Shown: piece by piece, positions 1 through 9,040 of the stretch
How the letters are laid out: each line of letters begins with the position of its first letter
Numbering within the stretch: the first letter of the stretch is position 1
Source of the DNA: Ancylobacter gelatini
Lineage (GTDB): Bacteria > Pseudomonadota > Alphaproteobacteria > Rhizobiales > Xanthobacteraceae
Assembly (NCBI RefSeq): GCF_022601675.1
Contig: NZ_JAKVIL010000010.1
Location: 120,951 to 184,950 of the forward strand
DNA length: 64,000 nt
Direction: 5' to 3'
Made by a program: the position numbers and the translations under genes
The notes under the pieces: generated by a model
The model's input: the letters and a program-made list of their open reading frames with translations, nothing else
Databases searched by the model: none
What the model was told of the DNA's origin: nothing

Positions 1-293
1 CCGGCCACGTCCAGCAGCGCAAAGGGGCGCTCGCTCTTCGGAGGGCGGAGCTTCGAGACCAGCAGGTCCTTCCAGACGCGGTGAAGGCCGAGCGACATCA
101 GGTCGTTCATCACGTCGTAGCGCTTGGCAACGGAGTGGAACACCTCGTCCACCATGCGCTGCTTCTGCGCGAGCGGCACGGTGCGGAAGCCGAAATGGGT
201 GTCGGTGGGCGTACCCGCGCCGTCCGGCGTCACCTGGTCCGGCGTCATCTGGTCCGGGGCGGCGTCGTTCTTCGCCATCGTGCTCGCAGCCAT
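1..293 (-). CDS. ubiE: Ubiquinone/menaquinone biosynthesis C-methyltransferase UbiE (N-terminal part)
   Basis: The first 97 residues of a protein that runs off the left edge of the window. Residues around 33-75 ([19 protein letters not shown], then [20 protein letters not shown] and VWKDLL) match the characteristic N-terminal region of UbiE/COQ5. This SAM-dependent enzyme adds the ring C-methyl group in ubiquinone synthesis at the cytoplasmic face of the membrane. The visible part ends in LLDVAG, the start of the SAM-binding glycine motif. The ATG at 291-293 is the first in frame. A second at 276-278 (MAKNDAAP) would drop five residues and is also possible. The N-terminus is about 30 residues longer than minimal UbiE, with a Pro/Asp-rich leader. 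Confidence 0.9.
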   Translation of the reverse strand, partial: MAASTMAKNDAAPDQMTPDQVTPDGAGTPTDTHFGFRTVPLAQKQRMVDEVFHSVAKRYDVMNDLMSLGLHRVWKDLLVSKLRPPKSERPFALLDVA

Positions 294-415
294 GGTCCGC
301 CCTCTCGATCGAAACGGCGCGGACCATAGCGGAGACGCCACCGCACTGCCAAGCCGGGAGACGGCGGAGCTGGCCCGCTTCGGTGACAGGCCGGCGCGCC
401 GCGTGGGCGGGGATG

Positions 416-1426
416 TCAGATCACCTTCACCACGGTGCCGACGCCGACACGATTATAGAGGTCGATCACGTCCTGGTTGCGCATGCGGAAGCAGCCGGAG
501 GACACCGCCTGCCCGATCGACTCCGGCTCGTTGGAGCCGTGGATGCGGTAGAGCGTGTCGCCGAGATAGAGCGCGCGGGCGCCGAGCGGGTTGTCCTCGC
601 CGCCGGGCATATAGTTCGGCAAATCCGGCCGGCGCTGGATCATTTCCGACGGCGGGCGCCAGTCCGGCCATTCCGCCTTGCGGCTGATTCGCTGCGTGCC
701 GGTCCAGCCGAAGCCCTCGCGACCGACGCCGATGCCGTAGCGCACCGCCGTGCCGTCGCCCTGGACGAGGTAGAGGAAACGCGCGCCGGTATCGACGATG
801 ATGGTGCCCCGCGCCTCGCTGGACGTGTAGCGCACCACCTTGCGATTATATTTCGGATCGACACCCTTGGCGCCCGTCGAGGGGCGATAGACCGGGAGCG
901 GGGCGTCGTCCTCGTCATACTCGAAATCATCGGCCTCGACCGCGGCGACCTGCTCGACCGGCGGGCTCGTGTAGACGTCCGGCGCGGGAATGCCGCCGCC
1001 GCGGGTCTGGATGGTGATGTTGCCGCGCGGCACAGCGCCATAGACATTCGCCGCGGGTGCGGCGCGATAGGTGCCGCCGCTGCGATAGGTGCCGCCATAA
1101 CCGCCGCCGACATCCATTGGCGGACGGGGCGCCGTCACGGTCGCGGGCGGGTAGACGTAATTGCCGCCGGGCTGCCAGCCACGGCCGGTCTCCTGCGCGG
1201 CGGCCCGACGCTGGGTGCCGCGCGGCGCGGACGCCACGCCCCGGCTGGAGAAGACGCCGTAATTGGAATCGGTGACGCCATAGACGCCCTGCGCGAGGGC
1301 CGGCGAGCCGGCAACGCCAAGCCCGATCGCAAGCACGAATCCAAGAGTCGTAATGCCAAGCGGCAACCTGACGAGGCGCCAGGCCCGGGCCACGACGCGG
1401 ATCGACAGCGAATCAGAATGAGGCAT
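416..1426 (-). CDS. L,D-transpeptidase (YkuD/ErfK family), secreted
   Basis: A 336-residue YkuD-domain protein. Such enzymes make 3-3 cross-links in peptidoglycan or attach proteins to it, acting in the periplasm. Residues 1-46 form a signal peptide (Arg-rich start, hydrophobic core, SPALA-Q cleavage site). A low-complexity Gly/Tyr/Pro linker fills about 47-190 and the catalytic domain about 205-336. The active-site signature is present: His296 in [11 protein letters not shown] and Cys312 in SSGCFRMRN. The ATG at 1426 is preferred over the in-frame GTG at 1438 because GGAG lies at a workable distance only from the former. The catalytic domain closely resembles that of the lipoprotein L,D-transpeptidase at 39.4 kb, sharing RKAEWP and SSGC, so the two are paralogues. 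It is transcribed alone. Confidence 0.88.
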   Translation of the reverse strand: MPHSDSLSIRVVARAWRLVRLPLGITTLGFVLAIGLGVAGSPALAQGVYGVTDSNYGVFSSRGVASAPRGTQRRAAAQETGRGWQPGGNYVYPPATVTAPRPPMDVGGGYGGTYRSGGTYRAAPAANVYGAVPRGNITIQTRGGGIPAPDVYTSPPVEQVAAVEADDFEYDEDDAPLPVYRPSTGAKGVDPKYNRKVVRYTSSEARGTIIVDTGARFLYLVQGDGTAVRYGIGVGREGFGWTGTQRISRKAEWPDWRPPSEMIQRRPDLPNYMPGGEDNPLGARALYLGDTLYRIHGSNEPESIGQAVSSGCFRMRNQDVIDLYNRVGVGTVVKVI

Positions 1427-1546
1427 GGCGGACGACACTCCGGCAGTGACGTTACATTAACCACAAGCTGCCCGCCTATGGTTAATTTACCGTTAGTGCC
1501 GGTACCGCAATCTGGTGCCGCCGCGAGGTTTCACGCGCCTCGGACG

Positions 1547-2023
1547 TCAGGAGGTGCAGCGCACGTAGACCATGGTGCCGTAGCGGCCGGAGACTTCCTT
1601 GTCGACCCATTTGAGCACCAGCACCTGCCCGTCGAAGCGCAGCACCTCGCGGTCGGTCTCGGCGCCGGCCGGCTCATCCGGCAGACCGATGAAGATCGGG
1701 CCGCCGGCGACCTGCTTCGACACTACTTCGGACGGCTGCGACTGGTCGGCCAGATACATCATGAAGCCGCCGGAGGTGCCGGGGCTGATCACGTAGGGCT
1801 GGCGGCAGCCCTGCCGGGCCTGCGCCTCGGTGCGCGTCGCGTCCTCCGGCCGGTGATAGGCGGCGAGCCCCCATTTGCCCTCGACCTGCGCCGGCTGGAT
1901 CGGCGAGGTGAATTGCGGCATGGCAGGCTGCGGCGCCGGGGCCTGCGTGGAGGCGCAACCTGCCGCAAGGGCAGCCAAGACGCCGAGAGCCGACAGGCGC
2001 AGGGAACGGGAGAAGACGGTCAT
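1547..2023 (-). CDS. Small lipoprotein of unknown function
   Basis: A 158-residue predicted lipoprotein. Its type II signal peptide ends in the lipobox LAAGC with the lipidated Cys at residue 23. A short Pro/Ala/Gln linker follows, then a compact globular domain with alternating beta-type segments (VEGKWGLAAY, FDGQVLVLKWVDKEVSGRYG) and three further Cys. I do not recognise the family with certainty. The layout resembles small periplasmic beta-barrel inhibitors of the AprI/Inh type, but no diagnostic motif proves this. The ATG at 2023 is chosen because it places the signal peptide correctly; upstream in-frame starts would add a hydrophilic leader incompatible with export. It is a single gene, separated from the divergent acetyltransferase by about 180 bases with no obvious operator. 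Confidence 0.75.
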   Translation of the reverse strand: MTVFSRSLRLSALGVLAALAAGCASTQAPAPQPAMPQFTSPIQPAQVEGKWGLAAYHRPEDATRTEAQARQGCRQPYVISPGTSGGFMMYLADQSQPSEVVSKQVAGGPIFIGLPDEPAGAETDREVLRFDGQVLVLKWVDKEVSGRYGTMVYVRCTS

Positions 2024-2207
2024 TGAGCACTCCGGTACGGGCAGATGCCGGGCGATGGGCGGATCGGCGCGCGCGAACCCGTGGAAACAGATTCGCATGC
2101 TGGCATAATGATTGAGCTTTACGCCAGATGGACGCGCGAACATAGTCCGCGCGCGCTCGGTAGTCGACGCGGGCCGGCCCGGTGGCCGGGAATTTATCGT
2201 GGTGCCC

Positions 2208-2717
2208 ATGCATATCCGTCCAGCGACCGATGAGGACGGCGACGCCATCGCCGACCTGATCGAAACGGCCTTCGCCGAATATGATGGCTGCCTGTTCGAT
2301 CGCGCCGCCGAATTTCCCGAGCTCGACGCCATCGCCAGCCATTTCGTCGCGCGCGGCGGCATCATCTGGGTCGCGGAACTGGACGGCGCGGTGGTGGGCT
2401 CGCTGGCGCTGTCCCCCAGCCGGGAAGCGGACGCCGCGCCCGGCACGCAGGAAATCACCAAGGTCTATGTGGCGCACGCCGCCCGCCGGCAGGGCATTGC
2501 GCGGGCGCTGTTCGAGACCGCGCGAACGGAGGCGATGGCGCGCGGCGCGCCGGAAATCCGGTTGTGGACCGACACCCGCTTTCTCGACGCGCATCGTTTC
2601 TATGAAACCTGCGGCTTCCGGCGGGGCGTGGGCGCGCGTGCGCTCCACGACATTTCCGCCACCTGGGAATATCCCTACGCCCTGGCGCTGGTCGCCGCGT
2701 CCGTATCGGAAAGCTGA
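2208..2717 (+). CDS. GNAT family N-acetyltransferase
   Basis: A 169-residue single-domain GNAT protein. It begins MHIRPATDEDGDAIADLI, a typical GNAT first strand and helix. The acetyl-CoA binding motif A is seen at about residues 80-95 (VYVAHAARRQGIARALF, matching the Arg/Gln-x-x-Gly-x-Gly/Ala pattern), followed by the motif B region (FLDAHRFYETCGFRR). Function is acetyl transfer from acetyl-CoA to an amine, substrate unknown. The ATG at 2208 is chosen because it starts exactly at the domain boundary; a longer frame upstream carries no recognisable sequence. The DMT permease starts six bases downstream, so the two are probably co-transcribed. Confidence 0.85.
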   Translation: MHIRPATDEDGDAIADLIETAFAEYDGCLFDRAAEFPELDAIASHFVARGGIIWVAELDGAVVGSLALSPSREADAAPGTQEITKVYVAHAARRQGIARALFETARTEAMARGAPEIRLWTDTRFLDAHRFYETCGFRRGVGARALHDISATWEYPYALALVAASVSES

Positions 2718-2723
2718 TCCGCC

Positions 2724-3617
2724 ATGCCCGCCTTCGTTTCAAGCCCCGCCCTGGCGGCGGTGGCCGGCATCGGCCTGCTCTCGGTCATGGACGGGCTGAT
2801 CAAACATGTCGCGGCCGATTTCGGCACCGGGCAATTGGTGGTGATGCGCTATGTGTTCGGCTCGCTGGTCGCGTTCATCGTCTTCCGGGCGATGCGCACC
2901 CGCTGGCCGGACTGGCGCACGGTCCGCCCCCATGCCTGGCGCTCGGTGGTGGTGGCGGCCACCGCCGTCTGCTTCTTCTACGCGCTCTCGGTACTGCCGC
3001 TGGCCGTGGTGCTGGCGCTGTCCTTCACCTCGCCGATCTTCATCGCGCTGTTCGCCGCGCTGCTGCTCGGCGAGCGGCCGGGTGGTGCCGTGCTGGCGGC
3101 CCTGACGCTGGGCGTGATCGGCGTCATCGTGGTGTTGTGGGACGAGCTCGCCCGGGCCAACGCCGGGGCAAACGGGCTCGGCATCGCCGCCGCCATCGGC
3201 TCGGCCGTCACCTATGCGCTGTCCATGGTGACGCTCAAGAGCCGGGCCGCGCGCGATCCCCTGCCAACCATCGTCCTGCTGCAGAACGCGCTGTCGGGGC
3301 TGCTGGTCGCCCCGCTCGGGCTCATGGGCTGGAGCACGCCCTCGGCGACGGAACTCGCCCTGTTCGCACTGATCGGGCTGCTCGGCACCGCCGGCCATCT
3401 GTGCATGGCCTGGGCTTATGGGCGCGCCGATGCCAGCCGGCTCGGCGTGCTGGAATATACCGCCTTCGTCTGGGCGGTCGCGATCGGCCTGTTCGCCTTT
3501 GGCGAGGTGCCCTCGGTGAGCACGCTCAGCGGGGCGGCGCTGATCGTCGGCGGCGCGCTGCTGGCCTCGCGCCACCCCGCCACGATCAAGGAGCCCGAGA
3601 TCGAGATCGGGCCGTGA
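2724..3617 (+). CDS. DMT superfamily permease (EamA-type)
   Basis: A 297-residue inner-membrane protein with about ten hydrophobic segments arranged as two EamA repeats (roughly residues 8-138 and 152-285). Drug/metabolite transporters of this type export amino acids, metabolites or drugs; the substrate cannot be read from sequence. It starts six bases after the GNAT stop, which suggests one transcript and possibly a modify-and-export pairing, though that is only inference. The length is normal for the family and no key region is missing. Confidence 0.88.
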   Translation: MPAFVSSPALAAVAGIGLLSVMDGLIKHVAADFGTGQLVVMRYVFGSLVAFIVFRAMRTRWPDWRTVRPHAWRSVVVAATAVCFFYALSVLPLAVVLALSFTSPIFIALFAALLLGERPGGAVLAALTLGVIGVIVVLWDELARANAGANGLGIAAAIGSAVTYALSMVTLKSRAARDPLPTIVLLQNALSGLLVAPLGLMGWSTPSATELALFALIGLLGTAGHLCMAWAYGRADASRLGVLEYTAFVWAVAIGLFAFGEVPSVSTLSGAALIVGGALLASRHPATIKEPEIEIGP

Positions 3618-3814
3618 CGCGGCTCGCAACGCCGGCCCCTTGGCGCCTTCGTCGCACCAACACGGGCGCGAAGTGGGTGGACGCGGCCTCGTCCCGCTAT
3701 AGTTTAGCCCACACCGGCGACCCGATGCCGCCCGCCGCCCCGATACTCGCCCGCACCACGCTTACCTGCATAACGCGCGCCTTTGCGACGCTCGAATCCC
3801 AGCGGAGACCTGCC

Positions 3815-5053
3815 ATGCGCCGATCCTTCCTCCCGCGCGGCCCCATCCTGCGGGCGGCTCTCGGCCCGCTGTGCGCGGTCGCGCTTGCCCTCGGCCTCCC
3901 GGTTACCGGCGCGCGGGCGGCCGAGCCGATCCGCATCGGCGAGATGAACAGCTACAAGGCGCAGCCCGCCTTCCTCGCGCCCTACCGCAAAGGGATGGAG
4001 CTGGCGGTGGATCAGATCAATGCCGCAGGCGGCATTGGCGGACGCCCGCTCGAACTCATCATCCGCGACGATGGCGGCAATCCCGGCGATGCCATCCGCG
4101 TCGCCGAGGAACTGATCACCCGCGAGAAGGTCGACGTGCTCGCCGGCACCTTCCTGTCCCATGTCGGGCTGGCGGTGGCGGGCTTCGCCGACAAGCGCAA
4201 GGTGTTCTTCCTCGCCGCCGAGCCGCTGACCGACAAGATCACCTGGTCCGACGGCAACCGCTACACCTTCCGCCTGCGACCCTCGACCTACATGCAGGTC
4301 GCGATGCTGATGCCGGCGGCGGTGGAGAAGAAGGCGAAGCGCTGGGCCATCGTCTATCCGAACTATGAATACGGCCAGTCCGCCGCCGCCACCTTCAAGG
4401 AGAAGCTGAAGGCGGCACAACCCGATGTCGAATTCGTCGCCGAGCAGGCCACCCCGCTCGGCAAGCTCGATGCCGGCCCGGTGGTGCAGGCGCTGGCGGA
4501 CGCCAGGCCCGACGCGGTGTTCAACGTGCTGTTCGGGCCGGACCTCGCCAAATTCGTGCGTGAGATGAATGCCCGCGAGGCGCTGAAGGACACGTTCTTC
4601 GTCTCGCTGCTGTCGGGCGAGCCGGAATATCTCGACCCGCTGAAGGGCGAGGCGCCGGTCGGCTGGGTGGTGACCGGCTATCCCTGGTACGACATCCCGA
4701 CGCCCGCGCATCAGGCCTTTCTCGATGCCTATCAGAAGGCGTATGGCGAGCCCCCGCGCCTTGGCTCGATCGTGGGTTACACCGCGATCACCTCTCTGGC
4801 CGCCGGGCTGAAGAAGGCCGGGAGCACCGATCCCGAAAAGCTGGTCGCCGCCTTCGAGGGGCTCGATGTGGTCGGCCCGTTCGGCCCGTTCCAGTACCGC
4901 GCCAGCGACCATCAGGCGACCATGGGCGCCTTTGTCGGCCCGATCGGCCTCAAGGACGGCATGGGCGTGATGCTCGATCCCGTCTATGTCGACGGGCTGA
5001 GCGTGCTGCCCTCCGACGACGAGGTGAAGAAACTGCGGCCGGCCGCGCGCTGA
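3815..5053 (+). CDS. ABC transporter substrate-binding protein, branched-chain amino acid (Peripla_BP_6) type
   Basis: A 412-residue periplasmic binding protein. Residues 1-36 are a Sec signal peptide ending TGARA-A. The mature part opens with PIRIGEMNSYKAQPAFLAPY and continues with DQINAAGGIGGRPLELI, the usual beginning of LivK-like proteins. It captures a small ligand and hands it to the LivHM-LivG-LivF complex encoded just downstream. The ATG at 3815 is chosen over a long upstream frame because GGAGA sits six to eight bases before it and the signal peptide begins there. It is the first gene of a four-gene transporter operon; the gap to the permease is 15 bases. The ligand is probably an amino acid or amide, but this family also binds urea, amides and aromatic acids. 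Confidence 0.9.
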   Translation: MRRSFLPRGPILRAALGPLCAVALALGLPVTGARAAEPIRIGEMNSYKAQPAFLAPYRKGMELAVDQINAAGGIGGRPLELIIRDDGGNPGDAIRVAEELITREKVDVLAGTFLSHVGLAVAGFADKRKVFFLAAEPLTDKITWSDGNRYTFRLRPSTYMQVAMLMPAAVEKKAKRWAIVYPNYEYGQSAAATFKEKLKAAQPDVEFVAEQATPLGKLDAGPVVQALADARPDAVFNVLFGPDLAKFVREMNAREALKDTFFVSLLSGEPEYLDPLKGEAPVGWVVTGYPWYDIPTPAHQAFLDAYQKAYGEPPRLGSIVGYTAITSLAAGLKKAGSTDPEKLVAAFEGLDVVGPFGPFQYRASDHQATMGAFVGPIGLKDGMGVMLDPVYVDGLSVLPSDDEVKKLRPAAR

Positions 5054-5068
5054 GCGGCGGCGCCTGCA

Positions 5069-6967
5069 ATGGCCCTCGATGCACTGGTGTTCCAGGCGGT
5101 GAACGGACTGGCCTCGGCCTCGGGGCTCTTCCTCGTGGCCGCCGGCCTGTCGATCATCTTCGGTGTCACCCGCATCGTGAACATGGCGCATGGCTCGTTC
5201 TACATGTTCGGGCTCTACATCGCCGTCACGGTCGCCGACCGCCTGCCCTCCCCGTTCGATTTCTGGGGCGGGGTGCTGGTCGCGGTGGCGCTTACCGCGC
5301 TGATCGGCGCGCTGGTGGAGCTCGTGCTGCTGCGCCGGATCTACCGCGCGCCGGAGCTGTACCAGCTGCTCGCCACCTTCGCGCTGATGCTGGTGATGAA
5401 CGACGCCGCGCTGTGGCTATGGGGGCCGGAAGACCAGCTCGGGCCCCGCGCGGCCGGGCTGACCGGCACCGTGGAACTGCTCGGCCGGCGCCTGCCGGAC
5501 TATGACATTTTCCTCGCCCTCGCCGGCCCCGCCGTGCTGCTCGGCCTCAACCGTCTGCTCACGCGCAGCCGCTTCGGGCGGCTGATCCGCGCCGCGACGC
5601 AGGACCGCGAGATGGTCGCCGCTCTCGGCGTCAACGAGGCGGTGCTGTTCACCGCCGTGTTCGCACTGGGTGCCGGCATTGCGGGGCTGGGCGGCGCGCT
5701 GCAGATGCCGCGCGAGCCGGCCAGCCTGACGCTGGACCTCGCCGTGCTGGGCGACGCCTTCGTCGTCGTGGTGATCGGCGGCATGGGCTCGATACGCGGC
5801 GCCTATGTCGCCGCCGTGATCGTCGCGCAGGTCAAGGCGCTGTGCATCGCGCTCGGGACCGTGGAACTGGGCGGTCTCGCCTTCAACATGTCGAAGCTCA
5901 CACTTGTCGCCGAATTCCTGGTGATGGCGCTGGTTCTCGTGGTGCGCCCGCACGGCCTGTTCGGGCGCCCCGCCCCGGCGACGCGAATCCACGCCTCCGC
6001 CGTCGAGGCGCCGCTTGTCCCGCTGGGTCCGGGCGGGCGCGGCGCCGCGCTGGCCGCCATCGCGCTGTTCGCCGCCATGCCTCTGATCGGCGACAGTTTC
6101 GCCTATGCGCCGGTGCTGGCGCAGGACGTGCTGATCGCGGTGCTGTTCGCCGCCTCGCTGCATTTCATCATGGGGCCGGGCGGCATGGCCTCGTTCGGCC
6201 ACGCCGCCTATTTCGGGCTCGGGGCCTATGGCGCGGCCTATGCCTTCCTCACTCTCGGCGTTTCGACGCCGGCGGCGCTGGTGCTGGGCCCGGCCATTGC
6301 CGGCCTCGGCGCGGTGGTGTTCGGCTGGTTCAGCGTGCGGCTGGAGGGCGTGTATTTCGCCATGCTGACACTCGCCTTCGCGCAGATCGTCTGGTCGATC
6401 GTGTTCCAGTGGGAGGAGGTCACCGGCGGTTCCAACGGCCTGTTCGGTGTGTGGCCGGAGGGCGTGCTGGAAAGCCCGACGGGGTTCTATCTCGCCTCCT
6501 TCGCGCTGGTCCTCGCCGGTGTACTGGTGCTGCGCCGCCTCGCCTTCTCGCCCTTCGGCCACGCGCTGCGGGCGGCGCGCGATTCCGCGCTGCGGGCGCA
6601 GGCCAGCGGCATCGACATTGCCCGCGTGCGCTGGCTCGCCTTCATCATCGCCGGCACGCTGTGCGGGCTGGCCGGCACGCTGTTCGCCTTCGCCAAGGGC
6701 TCGATCTCGCCGGAAGCGATCTCGGTAGGGCGCTCGATCGACGCGCTGGTTATGGTGCTGCTCGGCGGGGTGCAGAGCCTTCTTGGCCCCCTGTTCGGAG
6801 CGAGCGCCTTCACCCTGCTGCAGGACACGGTGATGCGAGAGACCGCCTATTGGCGCGCACTGCTCGGCGCGCTGATGATCGCGGTCGTGCTGCTGTTCCC
6901 CGGCGGCATTGCGGGCGGGCTGAGCGACATCGCGGCCCGGCTGCGGCGCGCGGCGGGGCGGCCATGA
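5069..6967 (+). CDS. Fused LivH-LivM branched-chain amino acid ABC permease
   Basis: A 632-residue inner-membrane protein joining two permease domains that are usually separate. The LivH-like half spans about residues 1-300 (GLSIIFGVTRIVNMAHGSFY near the start, LIRAATQDREMVAALGVN as the cytoplasmic coupling loop). A short linker (RPAPATRIHASAVEAPL) leads to the LivM-like half at about 325-632 (MGPGGMASFGHAAYFGLGAY, coupling loop ALRAARDSALRAQASGID). The fusion supplies the complete transmembrane channel in one chain. There is no stop or frameshift at the junction, so the fusion is real in this sequence. Its stop overlaps the livG start as ATGA, implying translational coupling. Confidence 0.92.
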   Translation: MALDALVFQAVNGLASASGLFLVAAGLSIIFGVTRIVNMAHGSFYMFGLYIAVTVADRLPSPFDFWGGVLVAVALTALIGALVELVLLRRIYRAPELYQLLATFALMLVMNDAALWLWGPEDQLGPRAAGLTGTVELLGRRLPDYDIFLALAGPAVLLGLNRLLTRSRFGRLIRAATQDREMVAALGVNEAVLFTAVFALGAGIAGLGGALQMPREPASLTLDLAVLGDAFVVVVIGGMGSIRGAYVAAVIVAQVKALCIALGTVELGGLAFNMSKLTLVAEFLVMALVLVVRPHGLFGRPAPATRIHASAVEAPLVPLGPGGRGAALAAIALFAAMPLIGDSFAYAPVLAQDVLIAVLFAASLHFIMGPGGMASFGHAAYFGLGAYGAAYAFLTLGVSTPAALVLGPAIAGLGAVVFGWFSVRLEGVYFAMLTLAFAQIVWSIVFQWEEVTGGSNGLFGVWPEGVLESPTGFYLASFALVLAGVLVLRRLAFSPFGHALRAARDSALRAQASGIDIARVRWLAFIIAGTLCGLAGTLFAFAKGSISPEAISVGRSIDALVMVLLGGVQSLLGPLFGASAFTLLQDTVMRETAYWRALLGALMIAVVLLFPGGIAGGLSDIAARLRRAAGRP

Positions 6968-7731
6968 TCGCGCCGGTGCTTCAGGTCGAGCAGCTCGCCA
7001 AGTCCTATGGCGGCGTGCGCGCGCTCGACGGGGTGAGCTTCGATATCCGGCCCGGCGAATTGCTGGCGCTGATCGGCCCGAACGGGGCGGGCAAATCCAC
7101 CTGCTTCAACATCGTGAACGGCCAGCTCCGCCCCGATGCCGGCACGGTTCGCATTCTCGGACGCGACGCCACCGGCCTGCCGCCGCGCGCCATCGCCCGG
7201 CTCGGCGTCGGGCGCACCTTCCAGATCGCCGCCGTGTTCGGCTCGATGACCGTGGTGGAGAATGTGCAGATCGCCTGGCTCGCCGCGCATCGCACGGTGT
7301 TCGCCTTCTGGAACCCACTGGCGAACCGCCACCGCGCCGAGGCGCTGGAACTTCTGGAACAGACCGGCATGGCCGAGCTGGCCGACCGCCCGGCCGCCTC
7401 GCTCGCCTATGGCGACGTGAAGCGGCTGGAGCTGGCCGTGGCACTGGCCGGCAACCCGAAGCTGCTGCTGATGGACGAGCCCACCGCCGGCATGAGCACG
7501 GCCGAACGCGGGGCGCTGATCGCGCTGGTGAAGGCACTCACCACCGAGCGCGGGCTCGCCGTGCTGTTCACCGAGCATTCGATGGACGTGGTGTTCGGCC
7601 ATGCCGACCGGGTGATCGTGCTCGCCCGTGGCCGGCTGATCGCCGATGGCAGCGTCGACGCGGTGCGCGCCGACCCCAAGGTGCGCGAGGTCTATCTCGG
7701 CAGCGGACTGGCAAGCGGAGAGCGGCGATGA
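6964..7731 (+). CDS. livG: ABC transporter ATP-binding protein, LivG type
   Basis: A 255-residue ATPase. Walker A is GPNGAGKST at residues 38-46, Walker B is LLLMDEPTAGM, and the signature region reads SLAYGDVKRLELAVALA, a Liv-family variant of LSGGQ. The H-loop is seen in FTEHSMDVVF. The domain powers import by the adjacent fused permease. The start ATG overlaps the permease stop, and its own stop overlaps the livF start in the same ATGA manner. LivG rather than LivF is assigned from the GRTFQIAAVFGSMTVVENV region, typical of this subunit. Confidence 0.9.
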   Translation: MIAPVLQVEQLAKSYGGVRALDGVSFDIRPGELLALIGPNGAGKSTCFNIVNGQLRPDAGTVRILGRDATGLPPRAIARLGVGRTFQIAAVFGSMTVVENVQIAWLAAHRTVFAFWNPLANRHRAEALELLEQTGMAELADRPAASLAYGDVKRLELAVALAGNPKLLLMDEPTAGMSTAERGALIALVKALTTERGLAVLFTEHSMDVVFGHADRVIVLARGRLIADGSVDAVRADPKVREVYLGSGLASGERR

Positions 7732-8465
7732 GCGAGACGCCCCGGCTGGAAATCGAGGCGCTCGACGCCTGGTATGGTGCGGCGCGCATCCTGTTCGGTG
7801 TCTCGCTCCATGTCGGGCGCGGCGAAGCGGTGGCGCTGATCGGGCGCAACGGGGCCGGCAAATCCACCACCATGAAGGCGGTGATGGGGCTTGTGACGCG
7901 TCGCGCCGCGCGTCTCGATGTCGAGGGTCGCGACCTGCGCGCGCTGCCGACCTACGAGATCGCCCGTCATGGAGTCGGCTACGTACCGGAGGACCGGCGC
8001 ATTTTCACCGAGCTTACCGTTGCCGAAAATCTCGATATCGGCCGGCGCCCCCGCCCCGCCGGCACCGCACCGGACCTGCCGGACTGGACACCGCAGGCCC
8101 TGTTCGCGCTGTTTCCCAATCTTGCGGAGATGCAGGACAGGCCCGGCGGCGCCATGTCCGGCGGCGAGCAGCAGATGCTCGCCATTGCCCGCACGCTGGT
8201 CGGCCAACCACGTCTCCTGCTGCTGGACGAGCCGTCCGAAGGCGTGGCGCCGGTGATTGTCGACCAGATGATTCATGCCTTGCACACGCTCAAGCGCGCC
8301 GGCCTCTCGATGCTGATCGCGGAACAGAACCTCGACCTGTGCCGTTCTCTCTGCGACCGGGCCTATGTGATCGAGCAAGGCGAGCTTCGCTGGCACGGCG
8401 CGATGGCGGAGCTGGAGGAGGAAGCTTTGTTCGGCCGTGTGGCGCCGACGAATGGTATTATGTGA
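7728..8465 (+). CDS. livF: ABC transporter ATP-binding protein, LivF type
   Basis: A 245-residue ATPase, the second nucleotide-binding subunit of the importer. Walker A is GRNGAGKST at residues 39-47, the signature is MSGGEQQMLAIAR, Walker B is LLLLDEPSEGVAP and the H-loop follows in LIAEQNL. The motif GVGYVPEDRRIF is characteristic of LivF. It is the last gene of the transporter operon and overlaps livG by four bases. A 76-base gap with a palindrome separates it from the MarR gene, which may be co-transcribed or have its own promoter. Confidence 0.9.
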   Translation: MSETPRLEIEALDAWYGAARILFGVSLHVGRGEAVALIGRNGAGKSTTMKAVMGLVTRRAARLDVEGRDLRALPTYEIARHGVGYVPEDRRIFTELTVAENLDIGRRPRPAGTAPDLPDWTPQALFALFPNLAEMQDRPGGAMSGGEQQMLAIARTLVGQPRLLLLDEPSEGVAPVIVDQMIHALHTLKRAGLSMLIAEQNLDLCRSLCDRAYVIEQGELRWHGAMAELEEEALFGRVAPTNGIM

Positions 8466-8474
8466 AGTTGTATC

Positions 8475-8489
8475 CAAATCAGCTATTTG
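8475..8489. promoter_or_regulatory. Candidate MarR operator (CAAAT-N5-ATTTG)
   Basis: A perfect 5-5-5 inverted repeat, CAAATCAGCTATTTG, lies 52 bases upstream of the MarR-family gene, in an AT-richer stretch. MarR proteins commonly bind short palindromes by their own promoters. The assignment rests on position and symmetry only. Confidence 0.35.
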
Positions 8490-8541
8490 CGAGCCGGCTC
8501 AGTTATGATCTGTTGGCGGCAGATAATGCGGGGGCATTGGA

Positions 8542-9003
8542 ATGGTGGCTGACCGCCCTCCGGATGATGACGGCACCGGGATGGACACACCCCCACCCTA
8601 TCGGCTCAGCGAGCAGGTGGGGTTCCTCATGCGCGTCGCCAATCAACGCCATACCGCCCTGTTCGCCGAACGGATGATCGAAGGCCTCACCCCGCCGCAA
8701 TTCGCCACGCTGGCCAAGCTGCGCGAGATCGGGCCGTGCTCGCAGAACCGGCTCGGGCGGCTGATCTTCCTCGATGCCGCGACCATCAAGGGCGTGGTCG
8801 ATCGTCTGAGCGGCCGCGGCTTCGTGATCACCGCCGACGATCCCAACGACCGGCGCCGGCGCGCGGTGGGGCTCACCACACGCGGCCACTCCGTTGCCGA
8901 CGCCGCGATCGAGGTGGCGCGCGATATCAGCGAGGCGACGCTGGAAAAGCTCAGCCCGCGCGAGAAGAAGCAGGTGGTGGATCTGCTGCGCAAGCTCGGC
9001 TGA
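8542..9003 (+). CDS. MarR family transcriptional regulator
   Basis: A 153-residue winged-helix protein. The DNA-binding domain covers about residues 50-120: TPPQFATLAKLREIGPC, NRLGRLIFLDAATIKGVVDR as the helix-turn-helix, and a wing with DDPNDRRRRAVGLT. The Asp-Pro-x-Asp-x-Arg wing motif is classic MarR. It probably controls the transporter operon upstream and/or the SHMT-like/racemase operon that converges on it. The ATG at 8542 is the earliest plausible start; a second Met at residue 14 (MDTPPPYRLS) also fits family length. Regulators of this subtype often respond to aromatic or carboxylic acids, but the ligand here is unknown. Confidence 0.85.
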   Translation: MVADRPPDDDGTGMDTPPPYRLSEQVGFLMRVANQRHTALFAERMIEGLTPPQFATLAKLREIGPCSQNRLGRLIFLDAATIKGVVDRLSGRGFVITADDPNDRRRRAVGLTTRGHSVADAAIEVARDISEATLEKLSPREKKQVVDLLRKLG

Positions 9004-9040
9004 ACGTCGTGCCCGGAGAGCCGCCCGATAGGCACGTACT

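Noticed and set aside
3704..5191. Long open frame antisense to the Liv binding protein and permease start
   Set aside because: It lies opposite clear genes, has no domain, and arises from the codon bias of GC-rich DNA; the same applies to long frames antisense to yejA2 (23.0-25.3 kb) and yejF (27.0-29.1 kb).
9004..9040. CGTGCC/GGCACG inverted repeat between MarR and racemase genes
   Set aside because: Six bases with a long loop and no U-tract; expected by chance at this GC content.
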